A DNA stretch of 64,000 nt from Bradyrhizobium sp. AUGA SZCCT0283 (GCF_018130385.1 NZ_JAFCLU010000001.1:496001-560000); one strand, 5' to 3'. Positions 21,106 to 33,062 are shown, numbered from the stretch's first letter. Numbers and translations: made by a program. Notes: generated from the letters alone by a model not told the origin.

Positions 21106-22643
21106 ATGGTTGCGCGGGTTTCTACCGTAGCCTTTGAGGGGATCGAGGCCCGCGCGGTCGACGTGCAGGTGCAGGTCGCTCCCGGCTTGCCGGCGTTTGC
21201 CATTGTCGGTCTCCCGGACAAGGCGGTCTCCGAGGCGCGCGAGCGGGTGCGCTCGGCGCTGATCGCCTCGGGGCTGGCGCTGCCGGCGCGGCGGATCACC
21301 GTCAACCTCGCGCCGGCCGATCTGCCGAAGGAAGGCAGCCATTACGATCTGCCGATCGCGCTCGGCCTGATGGCTGCGATCGGCGCGATCCCGCCGGACG
21401 CGCTCAACGGCTTTACGGTACTGGGCGAGCTCGGGCTCGATGGCTCGATCGCCCCCGTGGCCGGGGTCTTGCCGGCCGCGATCGGCGCCAATGCGCGCGA
21501 GGAAGGTTTGATCTGTCCGGCGGCGTGCGGAACGGAGGCCGCCTGGGCAAGCCCCGATATCCAGATCATCGCGGCAAAGTCGCTGATCCAGATCGCCAAC
21601 CATTTTAAAGGCACGCAGGTGCTGTCGCGCCCGCAGCCGAAAGTGCACGAGCCGGAGGCGACGCATCTCGACCTGCGCGACATCAAGGGCCAGGAAAGCG
21701 CCAAGCGCGCGCTGGAGATCGCCAGGCCGGCGGACATCATTTGCTGATGATCGGCTCGCCCGGCGCGGGCAAATCGATGCTGGCGGCGCGGCTGCCGTCG
21801 ATCCTGCCGCCGCTGTCGCCATCCGAGCTTCTGGAAGTCTCGATGATCGCCTCCGTCGCCGGCGAGATCCGCGACGGCGCCTTGACGGCACGGCGGCCGT
21901 TTCGCGCGCCGCATCATTCCGCCAGCATGGCCGCGCTGACCGGCGGCGGCCTGCGCGCCAAACCCGGCGAGATCTCGCTTTCGCATCAGGGCGTGCTGTT
22001 CCTCGACGAATTGCCGGAGTTCGATCCGCGCGTGCTGGATTCGCTGCGCCAGCCGCTGGAGAACGGCGAGGTCTCGGTGTCCCGCGCCAACCACCGCGTC
22101 ACCTATCCGGCCCGCTTCATGCTGGTCGCGGCGATGAACCCCTGCCGCTGCGGCCACGCCTATGAGCCCGGCTATTCCTGCAAGCGCGCACCGGTCGACC
22201 GCTGCACGTCGGATTACCAGATGCGCATCTCCGGCCCCTTGATGGATCGCATCGACCTGCGCATCGAGGTGCCGGCGGTGACCGCCGCCGACCTGATCCT
22301 GCCGCCGCCTTCCGAAGGCTCTGCGGAAGTCGCAGCCCGCGTTGCGGCGGCCCGCGACCTCCAGCTCGCGCGCTATGCCGCCGCCGGCATGCCGCATGTC
22401 CGCACCAACGCGGAAGCGCCGGCCTCGCTCCTGGAAACGATCGCGCAGCCGGATGCGCAGGGCCAGAAGCTGCTGCGCGACGCTGCCGAAACCATGAAGC
22501 TGACCGCGCGCGGCTATCACCGCGTGCTCCGCGTCGCCCGCACGCTCGCCGATCTCGACGGCGCGGAAAAGATCGGCCGGCTGCATCTGGCGGAGGCGCT
22601 GTCCTATCGCGTGCTGGCAGAGGATTTGAGAAGGGCGGCGTAA
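21106..22643 (+). pseudogene. comM: comM (YifB, Mg-chelatase-like AAA+ ATPase), split by a frameshift
   Basis: Two adjacent frames together make one ComM protein. 21106-21747 encodes the N-terminal Lon-protease-like domain (VARVSTVAFEGIEARAVDV onward to KGQESAKRALEIA). 21741-22643 encodes the AAA+ part with Walker A IGSPGAGKS, FLDELPEF and the Mg-chelatase C terminus. Between codon GCC at 21721 and GGC at 21729 one base is missing relative to the expected GGHHLLMIGSPG reading; restoring it would give 512 residues, the family length. The first frame stops at TGA 21745-21747, which overlaps ATG 21747-21749. ComM is a helicase promoting branch migration in natural transformation. The cause could be a real mutation, a sequencing error, or tolerated splitting. 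Confidence 0.88.
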
Positions 22644-22759
22644 TGCGCAACCGCGACAAATCAACTCGACGGGCAAATCACTTCTGATTTTCCGAAATCG
22701 TGTCAAGCCCGCAAATCAAAAATATTCTGCTTTCGTTCTCACCCAAATCAGTTGCACAA

Positions 22760-23125
22760 CTCGTCCCGTCTCACGGCAGATGAGGGGCGTTGGCCATCGT
22801 CACGAACGCGCGGTGAGATGCGGTGGACGCAAACGGTGCGATAGACGTACGCGCCGGAAGCGTACGGCGAAGTCGTGTGGTTCGGGCGCCGCGGTGCTGG
22901 CGCTAAGTTGGCGGGATCTGTCTCGCCAGCGACGGAGGCAAAAGAGCCGTTCTCCGGGAAGAGCACGAAGTAAGCCGTAAGGCCATTGCGCAGGGAAGGC
23001 CGGAATGCTCCCGCTGCCCTGTATGCTCGTGTGCATTTTTGTTAGCGCAAATCGCACGCGGGACCGCGGGTGCAGCAAGCACCCGGTCTTCCCTGCGCCC
23101 TCTGAATGAGAGGGCAACGAAGACG
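22760..23125. repeat. Large dispersed intergenic repeat (often mis-annotated as small ORFs)
   Basis: The region between comM and the next gene encodes only arginine-rich or fragmentary frames. The minus-strand translation GAGKTGCLLHPRSRVRF and its continuation is one I recall recurring in many Bradyrhizobium genomes as a spurious hypothetical protein, marking a widespread repeat rather than a gene. Boundaries are approximate. No transposase, terminal inverted repeats or target duplication were identified. Confidence 0.55.
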
Positions 23126-23190
23126 CAAAGCTCGGGCGATCAGCGCCGCGAGATCGCGAACGTGTATTTGGAGAGAGTCATTGCGTGGCA

Positions 23191-23287
23191 CATCCTTCGA
23201 GACGGCGCTTTCGCGCCTCCTCAGGATGAGGTCTGAGACCCTCATGGTGAGGAGCGCGGCAAAGCCGCGCGTCTCGAACTACGAGGC
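23191..23287. repeat. Palindromic intergenic repeat
   Basis: Starts CATCCTTCGAGACGGCG and contains CTCCTCAGGATGAGG followed by CTCATGGTGAGGAGCGCG and CGCGCGTCTCGAAC. The two halves are imperfectly complementary, giving a long hairpin. This type of sequence is common between genes in Bradyrhizobium and Rhodopseudomonas. It lies just right of the larger repeat and left of the gene at 23425; the rest of 22644-23424 holds no gene that I can support. Confidence 0.6.
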
Positions 23288-23424
23288 CCCGATGACCCCA
23301 CTCGCACCAGGGATGCCGAGCCGCACAAAAACAACCCCTGTCAATACGGCGGTAACTAGTTTCCTTTACCCTCTGCCAACCATAAGCCCCCTGTCGCGGG
23401 CTTATGGTGAGCGGGTAGCGTGTC

Positions 23425-23892
23425 ATGTTGCGTATGAAGATCCTGGCCTCGGCTGTTCCGCTAGCGATTGCCACCCTGTTCGCGCGCGGCGAGTTTTTGG
23501 CCGGGCCTCGGCCCTGCATCGAGATCTCAGGCACCTCCGTCCAAATCGCCGCCCTCTCCTGGCAGGCGCACCGGCACGTCAGTTTCACCAACGATCCCTC
23601 CCGCGCGACGGTGCGGGTCCAGATTTCCGACACCGCGGAAGCGGCCGACCTCACCGTGATCGACGACATCGACACAGTCGAAGCCGGCGCCTGCGAAAGC
23701 AACTCGCCGCCGCGGCTGGTCGCGATCTCCCGCAATCTCTCGCCCTCCGATCCCGTGATCTATCTTTCGCGGGATGGACCGGCCGACTACCGGATCTTCG
23801 TGTCCTCGAAGAGCTTTTCGCTGCTCGATGCCGCAGCCCTGATCGTCGGCGCCCGCGGCGAGCGCCACCGCGTCGAAGCGGCGTTGCTTTAA
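23425..23892 (+). CDS. Small secreted protein of unknown function
   Basis: A 155-residue protein with a likely signal peptide (MLRMKILASAVPLAIATLF), a following Cys-containing segment GPRPCIEISGTSVQIAAL, and a second Cys in EAGACESN, so one disulfide is possible. No known domain was recognised. The ATG at 23425 or the in-frame ATG at 23434 could be the start. It is on the same strand as the hybrid kinase gene about 220 bases downstream. Confidence 0.62.
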   Translation: MLRMKILASAVPLAIATLFARGEFLAGPRPCIEISGTSVQIAALSWQAHRHVSFTNDPSRATVRVQISDTAEAADLTVIDDIDTVEAGACESNSPPRLVAISRNLSPSDPVIYLSRDGPADYRIFVSSKSFSLLDAAALIVGARGERHRVEAALL

Positions 23893-23897
23893 GGTTT

Positions 23898-23967
23898 GAG
23901 CATGGTCTTTTCGGAAAACCGGTTCCCACTTTGCGCGAACGCGGCGCTCCGGGTCCGGACCATGCTC
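23898..23967. repeat. Intergenic repeat with 10-base terminal inverted repeats
   Basis: Begins GAGCATGGTC and ends GACCATGCTC, an exact inverted pair, with CTTTTCGGAAAACCGGTTCC inside. It starts six bases after the stop at 23892. The type resembles small intergenic palindromes frequent in Bradyrhizobium. It may act as a transcript-end hairpin. Confidence 0.6.
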
Positions 23968-24112
23968 GGTTAACACTTCATTCACCATGTTCTCATCGCG
24001 GGCCTAACGCGCCGAGAGCCTCAAGCACTTTGCAATGTCGGCGACGCATCGTCTGTCCAAGACAGACGGCGACCGCCGGCCTGGTTCAACAGCAATCTCG
24101 GGGTCATTGGCG

Positions 24113-26347
<2,235 letters not shown>

Positions 26348-26363
26348 GGGTGCAACAAAACTC

Positions 26364-26444
26364 GGGTGGGCAAAGCGCAGCGTGCCCACCATCAAGAGCG
26401 AGGTCGCGATGGTGGGCACGGCTACGCCTTTGCCCACCCTACGA
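26364..26444. repeat. Dispersed intergenic repeat, family B, copy 1
   Basis: Starts GGGTGGGCAAAGCGCAGCG and ends TTTGCCCACCCTACGA, with a second GTGGGCACGGC inside. The outer GTGGGCAAAG and CTTTGCCCAC are complementary, so the element can fold. A second copy is at 50241-50332. It sits between the convergent hybrid-kinase and coaA genes, where it could terminate both. Confidence 0.8.
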
Positions 26445-26458
26445 AACCGACGTTGATG

Positions 26459-27415
26459 CTACAGCCGCCGCAGCGCCACCGTCTCGACCAGGTGATCAGC
26501 GCGCTTTTTCAGGATCAGCGTCGCGCGCGGCCGGGTCGGCAAAATATTGTCCTCGAGATTGGCGAGGTTGGTGCGTTCCCAGATCGCGATCGCGGTCGCC
26601 GTGGCCTCCTCGTCCGACAAGACGGCGTAGCGATGGAAATACGATTTGGGATCGTGGAACGCGGTATCCCTGAGCGCGAGGAAGCGCCGCACATACCATT
26701 CGCGCAGCACCGGCTCCTCGGCATCGATATAGACGGAGAAATCGAAGAAGTCGGACACCACGGGCACCGCCTTGCCGTCGCGCGGCAGGCGGCCGGTCTG
26801 CAGCACGTTGACGCCCTCGACGATCAGGATGTCCGGGCGGTCGATCTCGATCCACTCGTTCGGCACGATGTCGTAGACCAGATGCGAATAAACCGGCGCG
26901 CGCACCGGCCGGCGGCCGGCCTTGATGTCGGAGAGAAACGACAGCAGCATCGGCAGATCGTAGCTCTCGGGAAAGCCCTTCTTCTGCATCAGGCCCTGCC
27001 GCTCGAGCACGGCATTGGGAAACAGAAAGCCGTCTGTCGTCACCAGGTCGACCTTGGGCCGCGGCGACCAGCGCGCCAGCAATGCCTGCAGCACGCGCGC
27101 GGTGGTCGATTTGCCGACCGCGACCGACCCGGCGACGCCGATGATGTAGGGCACCTTGCGGTCCCGGATGTTAAGAAACTGGCGCTGCGCCTGGTAGAGG
27201 CGGTGGGTGGCGTCGACATAGATCGACAGCAGACGCGACAGCGGCAGGTAGATGTCCTCGACCTCCAGCATGTCGAGGCGATCGTGCATCGAACGCAGCC
27301 GCTCGAACTCGCCCGGCTCCAGCGTCATCGGCGTGTCGTCGCGCAACCGCGCCCACTGCTCGCGCGTGAAGATGCGGTAGGGATTGTATTGCTGTTCGGT
27401 GGTCCGGATATCCAT
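26459..27415 (-). CDS. coaA: Type I pantothenate kinase CoaA
   Basis: First committed step of coenzyme A synthesis. The 318-residue protein carries the P-loop [18 protein letters not shown] and family segments [26 protein letters not shown] and [11 protein letters not shown]. Length matches bacterial type I CoaA. It lies 15 bases downstream of hisE on the same strand, so it may be co-transcribed with the end of the histidine cluster. It is convergent with the hybrid kinase gene. Confidence 0.97.
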   Translation of the reverse strand: MDIRTTEQQYNPYRIFTREQWARLRDDTPMTLEPGEFERLRSMHDRLDMLEVEDIYLPLSRLLSIYVDATHRLYQAQRQFLNIRDRKVPYIIGVAGSVAVGKSTTARVLQALLARWSPRPKVDLVTTDGFLFPNAVLERQGLMQKKGFPESYDLPMLLSFLSDIKAGRRPVRAPVYSHLVYDIVPNEWIEIDRPDILIVEGVNVLQTGRLPRDGKAVPVVSDFFDFSVYIDAEEPVLREWYVRRFLALRDTAFHDPKSYFHRYAVLSDEEATATAIAIWERTNLANLEDNILPTRPRATLILKKRADHLVETVALRRL

Positions 27416-27430
27416 GAACTGCCCCTTCCG

Positions 27431-27754
27431 CTAGTCGCACTTGCGCGACGCCTTTTCCTCGAGCCCGGACATCGACGTCCGCTGCGCCAGCGCGGCCTCG
27501 ACCTCGTCGAGCTTGACGCCGCGCGCCTTCAACAGCACCAGCAGGTGAAACAGCAGGTCGGCGCTTTCGGCGATCAGATGGTCCCGATCGTTCTCGACCG
27601 CCGCGATCACGGTCTCGACCGCTTCCTCGCCCAGCTTCTTGGCGCAGTGCTCCGCGCCCTTGTCGAGCAATTTGCGGGTGTAGGACGCCTCTCCTCCCGA
27701 TGCGGCCCGTGCATCGATGGTGGCGGCCAGATCATGGATCGTGAAACGCGACAT
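27431..27754 (-). CDS. hisE: Phosphoribosyl-ATP pyrophosphatase HisE
   Basis: Second step of histidine synthesis. The 107-residue all-alpha NTP-pyrophosphatase has the signature KLGEEAVETVIAA with the metal-binding acidic residues and ESADLLFHLLVLL. The ATG at 27754 is used rather than a TTG one codon earlier. It is separate from HisI, as is usual in alphaproteobacteria. It lies 83 bases after hisF and 15 bases before coaA. Confidence 0.95.
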   Translation of the reverse strand: MSRFTIHDLAATIDARAASGGEASYTRKLLDKGAEHCAKKLGEEAVETVIAAVENDRDHLIAESADLLFHLLVLLKARGVKLDEVEAALAQRTSMSGLEEKASRKCD

Positions 27755-27837
27755 CAACCGAACTCAACACTCGCGCCCGGCCAAAGGCCGCGGCGCCGTC
27801 CCGATCAAGGGCTTAGCACTTTTGTGACAGGGAGTCG

Positions 27838-28614
27838 TCAGGGATCGAGCCGCATCGGCAGTCCGGCGCGCACCATGTGCTCCTTGGCTTGGCGTATGGT
27901 AAATTCGCCGAAGTGGAATATCGAGGCCGCCAGCACGGCGGTGGCGTGGCCCTGGCGGATGCCGTCGACCAGGTGGTCGAGATTGCCGACGCCGCCGGAG
28001 GCGATGACCGGTACGGGGACACTGTCGGCGATGGCCTGCGTCAGCGGCAGGTCGAACCCCTGCCTTGTGCCGTCGCGGTCCATCGACGTCAGCAGGATTT
28101 CGCCGGCGCCGAGCGATACCACTTCCTGCGCGTATTCGATGGCGTCGATCCCGGTGGAGTTGCGCCCGCCATGGGTAAAAATCTCCCAGCGCTCGCCGCC
28201 GCCGGCGCGCTTGACCCGCTTGGCGTCGATCGCGACCACAATGCATTGCTCGCCGAATTTTTCGGCCGCCTGCTTGACGAATTCGCGGTTAGAGACGGCG
28301 GCGGAATTGATCGAGACCTTGTCGGCTCCGTACCGCAGCAGCGTCTTGATGTCATCGATGGTGCGGACCCCGCCACCTACCGTCAGCGGCATGAAGCAGG
28401 CCTCCGCCGTGCGGCGGACCACGTCGAGCATGGTGCCGCGGTTTTCGTGGGTCGCGGTAATGTCGAGGAAGCACAATTCGTCGGCGCCAGCCGCGTCATA
28501 TGCAATCGCCGCTTCCACGGGATCGCCGGCATCGCGCAGGTCGACGAAGTTGACGCCCTTGACCACCCTTCCGTCCTTGACGTCGAGACAGGGGATCACG
28601 CGAACCTTGAACAT
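27838..28614 (-). CDS. hisF: Imidazole glycerol phosphate synthase subunit HisF
   Basis: Cyclase subunit that uses ammonia from HisH to make imidazole glycerol phosphate and AICAR. The 258-residue half-barrel repeat protein starts [23 protein letters not shown] with the catalytic Asp in CLDV and has a second catalytic region VASIDAKR-like ([11 protein letters not shown]) and [14 protein letters not shown]. Its ATG at 28612-28614 overlaps the hisA stop codon by one base. Confidence 0.98.
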   Translation of the reverse strand: MFKVRVIPCLDVKDGRVVKGVNFVDLRDAGDPVEAAIAYDAAGADELCFLDITATHENRGTMLDVVRRTAEACFMPLTVGGGVRTIDDIKTLLRYGADKVSINSAAVSNREFVKQAAEKFGEQCIVVAIDAKRVKRAGGGERWEIFTHGGRNSTGIDAIEYAQEVVSLGAGEILLTSMDRDGTRQGFDLPLTQAIADSVPVPVIASGGVGNLDHLVDGIRQGHATAVLAASIFHFGEFTIRQAKEHMVRAGLPMRLDP

Positions 28615-29357
28615 CACAATACTCCAGCGCGCGCGTTGCGGATCAGCGTCAGGGCCGCGGCGGGATCGAGCCGGCCGTCATAGAGCGCACGGCCGGCAAT
28701 GGCGCCGGCGAGCTTTTTGGCGCGCGGCTGCAGCAGCGCCTTGACGTCCTCGATCGAGGCAAAACCGCCGGAAGCGATCACGGGGATAGAGATGCGCTCG
28801 GCCAACGCGATCGTCGCATCGAGGTTGAGGCCCTTCAAGAGGCCGTCGCGGGCGATGTCGGTGAAGATGATCGCGGCGACGCCGACATCCTCGAACCGCT
28901 CTGCGATCTCGAGCGCAGTCACCTGCGAAGTCTCGGCCCAGCCTTCGACCGCGACCTTGCCGTCGCGGGCGTCGAGCCCGACCGCGACGCGGCCCGGGAA
29001 TTTTTTCGCGGCGCTCTTTACCAGCTCCGGATCGCGCACCGCGGCGGTGCCGATGATCACGCGCGCGATGCCCTTGTCGAGCCAGGCTTCCACGGTCTTG
29101 AGGTCGCGAATGCCACCGCCAAGCTGCACCGGCATGGTGACGGCCTTGAGCATCGCCTCGACGGCGTGCGCATTCATCGGCTTGCCGGCAAAGGCGCCAT
29201 CGAGATCGACAACGTGCAGATATTCGAACCCCTGCTCGGCGAACGACCGCGCCTGCGTCGCGGGATCGAGGTTGAACACGGTCGCACGCGCCATGTCGCC
29301 CTGTTCGAGGCGCACGCACTGGCCGTTTTTCAGGTCAACGGCGGGAAAGAGGATCAC
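28614..29357 (-). CDS. hisA: Phosphoribosylformimino-5-aminoimidazole carboxamide ribotide isomerase HisA
   Basis: Fourth step of histidine synthesis, a TIM-barrel isomerase. The start is a GTG at 29357, giving [20 protein letters not shown]; the frame remains open upstream through hisH but without related sequence. The two phosphate-binding halves read [11 protein letters not shown] and [11 protein letters not shown]. The 247-residue length is standard. Its start overlaps the hisH stop as GTGA, showing coupling. Confidence 0.96.
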   Translation of the reverse strand: MILFPAVDLKNGQCVRLEQGDMARATVFNLDPATQARSFAEQGFEYLHVVDLDGAFAGKPMNAHAVEAMLKAVTMPVQLGGGIRDLKTVEAWLDKGIARVIIGTAAVRDPELVKSAAKKFPGRVAVGLDARDGKVAVEGWAETSQVTALEIAERFEDVGVAAIIFTDIARDGLLKGLNLDATIALAERISIPVIASGGFASIEDVKALLQPRAKKLAGAIAGRALYDGRLDPAAALTLIRNARAGVL

Positions 29358-30004
29358 GGCTTCCACTTCAAAAAGTTCGAGATCAGGGCCAATCCAAAAC
29401 GCTGGCTCTTCTCGGGGTGAAACTGCGTTCCGATCGCGGTGTCCTTGCCGACGATCGCCGTCACCGGCCCACCGTAATCGGCGCGCGCCAGCACGTCCGC
29501 CTCGCTGGCGGCGTTGAGGTGATAGGAGTGCACGAAATAGGCATGACGGCCCTTCGGCCCGAGCGGCAGCCGCTCCAGCACCGGGTGCTCGCGGATCATG
29601 TCGAGCGTGTTCCAGCCCATGTGCGGAATCTTCAGGTTTTCCTCGCGTGGCGAGATCTTCTCGACGTCGCCCGCGATCCAATTGAATCCTTCGGTGACGA
29701 CGTGCTCCTTGCCGCGGGTCGCCATCAACTGCATGCCGACGCAGATGCCGAAGAACGGCCGCGCCTTGACGCGCACCGCTTCGGTAATCGCTTCTAGCAT
29801 GCCGTTCACGGAGTCGAGACCCTTGCGGCAATCGGCGAAGGCGCCAACGCCGGGCAGCACGATGCGATCGGCGCGGTACACGGCTTCGGGATCGCGCGTC
29901 ACTATGATCTTCTGCGGATCTTGCATGCTCCGCGCGGCAAGCTCGAACGCTTTCGCCGCCGAGTGCAGATTGCCGGAGTCGTAATCGACGATCGCAACGG
30001 TCAT
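29354..30004 (-). CDS. hisH: Imidazole glycerol phosphate synthase glutaminase subunit HisH
   Basis: Glutaminase partner of HisF. The 216-residue class I amidotransferase has Cys88 in [10 protein letters not shown] and the His/Glu pair in TQFHPEKSQ. The ATG at 30004 starts [20 protein letters not shown], the family N terminus. Its start overlaps the stop of the DUF2628 gene and its stop overlaps the hisA start, so translation of the three is linked. Confidence 0.97.
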   Translation of the reverse strand: MTVAIVDYDSGNLHSAAKAFELAARSMQDPQKIIVTRDPEAVYRADRIVLPGVGAFADCRKGLDSVNGMLEAITEAVRVKARPFFGICVGMQLMATRGKEHVVTEGFNWIAGDVEKISPREENLKIPHMGWNTLDMIREHPVLERLPLGPKGRHAYFVHSYHLNAASEADVLARADYGGPVTAIVGKDTAIGTQFHPEKSQRFGLALISNFLKWKP

Positions 30005-30534
30005 CGCGGCCCTCCCGGTTCCGGAAACAGGCCGATGATCCCACCTTGCGGCAGCGGCGGCGGCGGTTTGGAGAAGGGCTGGCCCGGAATGTGACGCGTC
30101 GGCGGCGGCGCGCCGCGATCGACCGCCCATTGGTCGTTGGTCAGGCCACGCTGCCGGGCCGTCCAGCGTTCAAAGAAGCGATGCTCGGCCGCTTCCTCGT
30201 CGTCGCCGACCACGATATCGAGCTGGCGCCATTTGCGCCGCGACAGGGTCCAGCGCCACAGGCTGGCCGCCTCGAAACCCATCAGGATGGCGATCAGGAC
30301 GTCAACGGCGAAGATCGTGCCGCGTCCGGCGCCCAGCGCCGACATCCCGAACTGGATGGCGATCATCAGGACAATCCAGCCGATCAGCGCCAGCCACAGC
30401 CGATGCCACAACAGCCAGATCACGCTCGCGACCGCAGCCCAGAAATGGAAGCCGTCACGGACAAAGACGAACTTGTCGGTCGCCGCGAAATCGGCGCCGT
30501 TGGCTACGGGAGCATGCACTGTGTAGACCGGCAT
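30001..30534 (-). CDS. DUF2628 membrane protein inside the histidine operon
   Basis: A 177-residue protein starting MPVYTVHAP, with [14 protein letters not shown] and three hydrophobic stretches near residues 30-105 ([52 protein letters not shown]), the pattern of DUF2628. The tail is Pro/Gly-rich. No enzymatic role is known. It is embedded between hisB and hisH and overlaps hisH by four bases, so it shares the operon; a direct role in histidine synthesis is not implied. Confidence 0.88.
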   Translation of the reverse strand: MPVYTVHAPVANGADFAATDKFVFVRDGFHFWAAVASVIWLLWHRLWLALIGWIVLMIAIQFGMSALGAGRGTIFAVDVLIAILMGFEAASLWRWTLSRRKWRQLDIVVGDDEEAAEHRFFERWTARQRGLTNDQWAVDRGAPPPTRHIPGQPFSKPPPPLPQGGIIGLFPEPGGPR

Positions 30535-30573
30535 CGAACCTCTCCGCCGCGAACGAAAAACGCAAACAAGAAA

Positions 30574-31167
30574 TCAACCGCCGAGCTGACCCTTGGTGGA
30601 AGGCACTTCGCCGGCCGCGCTCGGATCGATCGCAACTGCGGCACGAAGCGCCCTCGCCAGACCCTTGAAACAGGATTCGGCGATATGATGGCTGTTCTCG
30701 CCATATAGGGTCTCGACGTGCAAAGTCACGCCGGCGTTGATGGTGAAGGCGTTGAACCATTCGCGCACCAGCTCGGTGTCGAATGTGCCTACCTTGTCGC
30801 GCGGAAAATCGACCTTGAACACCAGCACCGGCCGGCCCGAAATGTCGATCACGACGCGCGACAGCGTCTCGTCCATCGGCATGTGGATCGAGGCGTAGCG
30901 GGTGATGCCGGCCATGGTGCCGAGCGCCTGCTTCACGGCCTGCCCGAGCGCGATGCCGACGTCCTCGGTGGTGTGGTGGTGATCGACATGGAGGTCGCCG
31001 TCCGCCTTCACCGTGATGTCGATGCGGGAATGCCGGGCCAGCAGATCGAGCATATGGTCGAAAAAGCCGATACCGGTCGAAACCTTGGACACGCCCGTGC
31101 CATCGAGGTTCACCGCGACCTCGATGTCGGTTTCCTTGGTCTTGCGCTTGATGGACGCCGTCCGCAT
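30574..31167 (-). CDS. hisB: Imidazoleglycerol-phosphate dehydratase HisB
   Basis: Sixth step of histidine synthesis. The 197-residue monofunctional enzyme has metal-binding motifs [14 protein letters not shown] and [10 protein letters not shown] and later the second HH-containing motif [17 protein letters not shown]. Length and start ([17 protein letters not shown]) are normal. It heads the cluster hisB-DUF2628-hisH-hisA-hisF-hisE and is divergent from hslV; the 181-base gap must hold both promoters. Confidence 0.97.
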   Translation of the reverse strand: MRTASIKRKTKETDIEVAVNLDGTGVSKVSTGIGFFDHMLDLLARHSRIDITVKADGDLHVDHHHTTEDVGIALGQAVKQALGTMAGITRYASIHMPMDETLSRVVIDISGRPVLVFKVDFPRDKVGTFDTELVREWFNAFTINAGVTLHVETLYGENSHHIAESCFKGLARALRAAVAIDPSAAGEVPSTKGQLGG

Positions 31168-31253
31168 GAAACTGCTTCCCTTTGGCCGCTTTGGGGGCCG
31201 AAAACGCGGCCCTTTTAACAGGCCGATGTCACCTTCGCTACTGCGGGATGACG

Positions 31254-31280
31254 CTTTTGGCGGCTGAACTTTGGCCTATG
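31254..31280 (+). promoter_or_regulatory. Possible heat-shock promoter of the hslV operon
   Basis: CTTT (31254-31257), exactly 17 bases, then CCTATG (31275-31280) resembles CTTG-N17-CCTAT with one mismatch in the upstream box. It lies about 70 bases before the hslV ATG. HslUV is a heat-shock protease in many bacteria, which fits. Motif-only evidence. Confidence 0.4.
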
Positions 31281-31348
31281 GTGACCGGAATCCCGCGATT
31301 GTAACCCTCCCCGTCAGCCCCTAAATCTGACGGGAACGAGGGCAATTC

Positions 31349-31900
31349 ATGCAAGCATCTGAAAACAACCTGCCGATCTGGCACGGCACCACGATTTTGA
31401 CGGTCCGCAAGGGCGGCAAGGTGGTGATCGGCGGCGACGGCCAGGTCTCGATCGGCCAGACCGTCATCAAGGCCAACGCCAAAAAGGTCCGCAAAATCGG
31501 CAAGGGCGACGTGATCGGCGGCTTTGCCGGGGCCACCGCCGACGCCTTTACCCTGTTCGAGCGGCTGGAAAGCAAGCTCGAGCAATATCCGGGGCAGTTG
31601 ACCCGGGCGGCGGTCGAGCTCGCCAAGGACTGGCGGACCGACCGCTATTTGCGCCGCCTGGAGGCGATGATGATCGTCGCCGACAAGGACGTGTCGCTGG
31701 TCCTGACCGGCACCGGCGACGTGCTGGAGCCGGAAGCGGGCGTGATGGCGATCGGCTCCGGCGGCAATTACGCGCTCGCCGCCGCACGCGCCCTGGTCGA
31801 CACCGACAAGGACGCCGAGACCATCGTGCGCCGCGCGCTCGATATCGCTGCCGACATCTGCGTCTACACCAACCGCAACGTCACGATCGAAACGCTCTGA
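31349..31900 (+). CDS. hslV: ATP-dependent protease subunit HslV
   Basis: Proteasome-beta-like peptidase that forms a dodecamer and works with HslU. The 183-residue protein carries [21 protein letters not shown]; the Thr after HG (residue 14) is expected to become the N-terminal nucleophile after removal of a short propeptide. Later it has [17 protein letters not shown]. It begins a four-gene set hslV-GNAT-DUF2585-hslU with very short gaps. Confidence 0.97.
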   Translation: MQASENNLPIWHGTTILTVRKGGKVVIGGDGQVSIGQTVIKANAKKVRKIGKGDVIGGFAGATADAFTLFERLESKLEQYPGQLTRAAVELAKDWRTDRYLRRLEAMMIVADKDVSLVLTGTGDVLEPEAGVMAIGSGGNYALAAARALVDTDKDAETIVRRALDIAADICVYTNRNVTIETL

Positions 31901-31914
31901 AGGAGCTGCCGGTC

Positions 31915-32400
31915 ATGGCGCCGGACTATGTCTTCCGCCCGATGACATCGGCAGATCTACCGCTGGTCCGGCGCTGGCTGGCGGAGCCGCATGTCGTGCA
32001 ATGGTGGGGCGATCCGGCCGAGCAATATGATCTCGTCAGCGGCGATCTCGACGAACCCGCGATGGACCAGTTCATCGTCTCGGCAGGGAGCAGCGATTTC
32101 GCCTATCTGCAGTGCTACGACCTGACCGCGTGGAATTCGGGCTTTGGCGAACACCCGCGCGGCACCCGCGGGATCGACCAGTTCATCGGCGAGCCCGACA
32201 TGATCGAACGCGGGCATGGCTCGGCCTTCATTCGCGCCTTCGTCGACGAGCGCTTAAGGAATGGTGCGCCGCGCATTGTCACCGATCCCGATCCAGCCAA
32301 CGCCCGGGCCGTTCGTGCCTACCAGAAAGCGGGCTTTGAAAAAGCTGGTATGGTCGATACACCTGATGGCCCCGCTCTATTGATGGTCCGCAACGCATGA
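31915..32400 (+). CDS. GNAT acetyltransferase, aminoglycoside 6'-acetyltransferase-like
   Basis: A 161-residue GNAT-fold protein ([27 protein letters not shown] at the start, [21 protein letters not shown] for the acetyl-CoA loop, and [20 protein letters not shown] at the end). The WW-containing opening resembles AAC(6')-type and siderophore-acetyl families. AAGGAG lies ten bases before the ATG. It is 14 bases after hslV and overlaps the next gene by four bases (ATGA). Drug resistance is not proven by this similarity. Confidence 0.85.
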   Translation: MAPDYVFRPMTSADLPLVRRWLAEPHVVQWWGDPAEQYDLVSGDLDEPAMDQFIVSAGSSDFAYLQCYDLTAWNSGFGEHPRGTRGIDQFIGEPDMIERGHGSAFIRAFVDERLRNGAPRIVTDPDPANARAVRAYQKAGFEKAGMVDTPDGPALLMVRNA

Positions 32401-33008
32401 CCTCGACCAGCAGTCTCGACAAGGCTCCGGCGTTCCGCACGCTTTCGACCTGGCACTGGACGCTGATCGCGGCCGGCATTCTCGCAACGCAGGCCGCCAT
32501 CCTGTATGCGATGGGCCGCCTGCCGATCTGCGCCTGTGGCTACGTAAAACTCTGGCACGGCGTGGTGCAGAGTTCGGAAAACTCGCAGCACATTGCCGAC
32601 TGGTACACGCTGTCCCACATCCTGCACGGCATCCTGTTCTATGGCGCGGCCTTCCTCGCCTTCCCTCGCCTCGCCTGGCAAGGCCGCCTGATCCTTGCCA
32701 TGCTGCTGGAAGGCGGCTGGGAACTGGTCGAAAATTCCGACTGGATCATCAACCGCTATCGCGCCGGCACGATCTCGCTGGATTACTTTGGCGACACCAT
32801 CGTCAATTCGATTTCCGACACGCTCGCGATGATCGGCGGGTTCCTGTTGGCAAAAAGACTTCCGGTCGCCATCACCGTCGCGCTCGCACTGCTGTTCGAG
32901 CTCGCGATGGCGTTCCACATTCGCGACAATCTGACGCTCAACATCATCATGCTGATTCACCCCTTCGACGCGATCAAGCTATGGCAGGGTGGGCCGCCGA
33001 TCATTTGA
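32397..33008 (+). CDS. DUF2585 (UPF0314) membrane protein
   Basis: A 203-residue integral membrane protein with about five hydrophobic segments ([20 protein letters not shown] near residues 20-40; [54 protein letters not shown]). The conserved-looking core [22 protein letters not shown] matches DUF2585. No function is known. It lies between the GNAT gene and hslU on the same strand, 54 bases before hslU. Confidence 0.9.
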   Translation: MTSTSSLDKAPAFRTLSTWHWTLIAAGILATQAAILYAMGRLPICACGYVKLWHGVVQSSENSQHIADWYTLSHILHGILFYGAAFLAFPRLAWQGRLILAMLLEGGWELVENSDWIINRYRAGTISLDYFGDTIVNSISDTLAMIGGFLLAKRLPVAITVALALLFELAMAFHIRDNLTLNIIMLIHPFDAIKLWQGGPPII

Positions 33009-33062
33009 GGTGCCCCTCATCCACGACTTGTTCTCGCAACATTGGACGCCTACCTAGGACAC

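Noticed and set aside
22800-23117. 105-codon minus-strand hypothetical protein
   Set aside because: I recognise this translation as a recurring spurious product of a dispersed Bradyrhizobium repeat.
26366-28744. 792-codon plus-strand frame across coaA, hisE and hisF
   Set aside because: Antisense to three clear genes and runs through a repeat; no recognisable domain.
29358-30044. Upstream extension of the hisA frame
   Set aside because: It runs through hisH in another frame and encodes no related sequence; the hisA start is the GTG at 29357.
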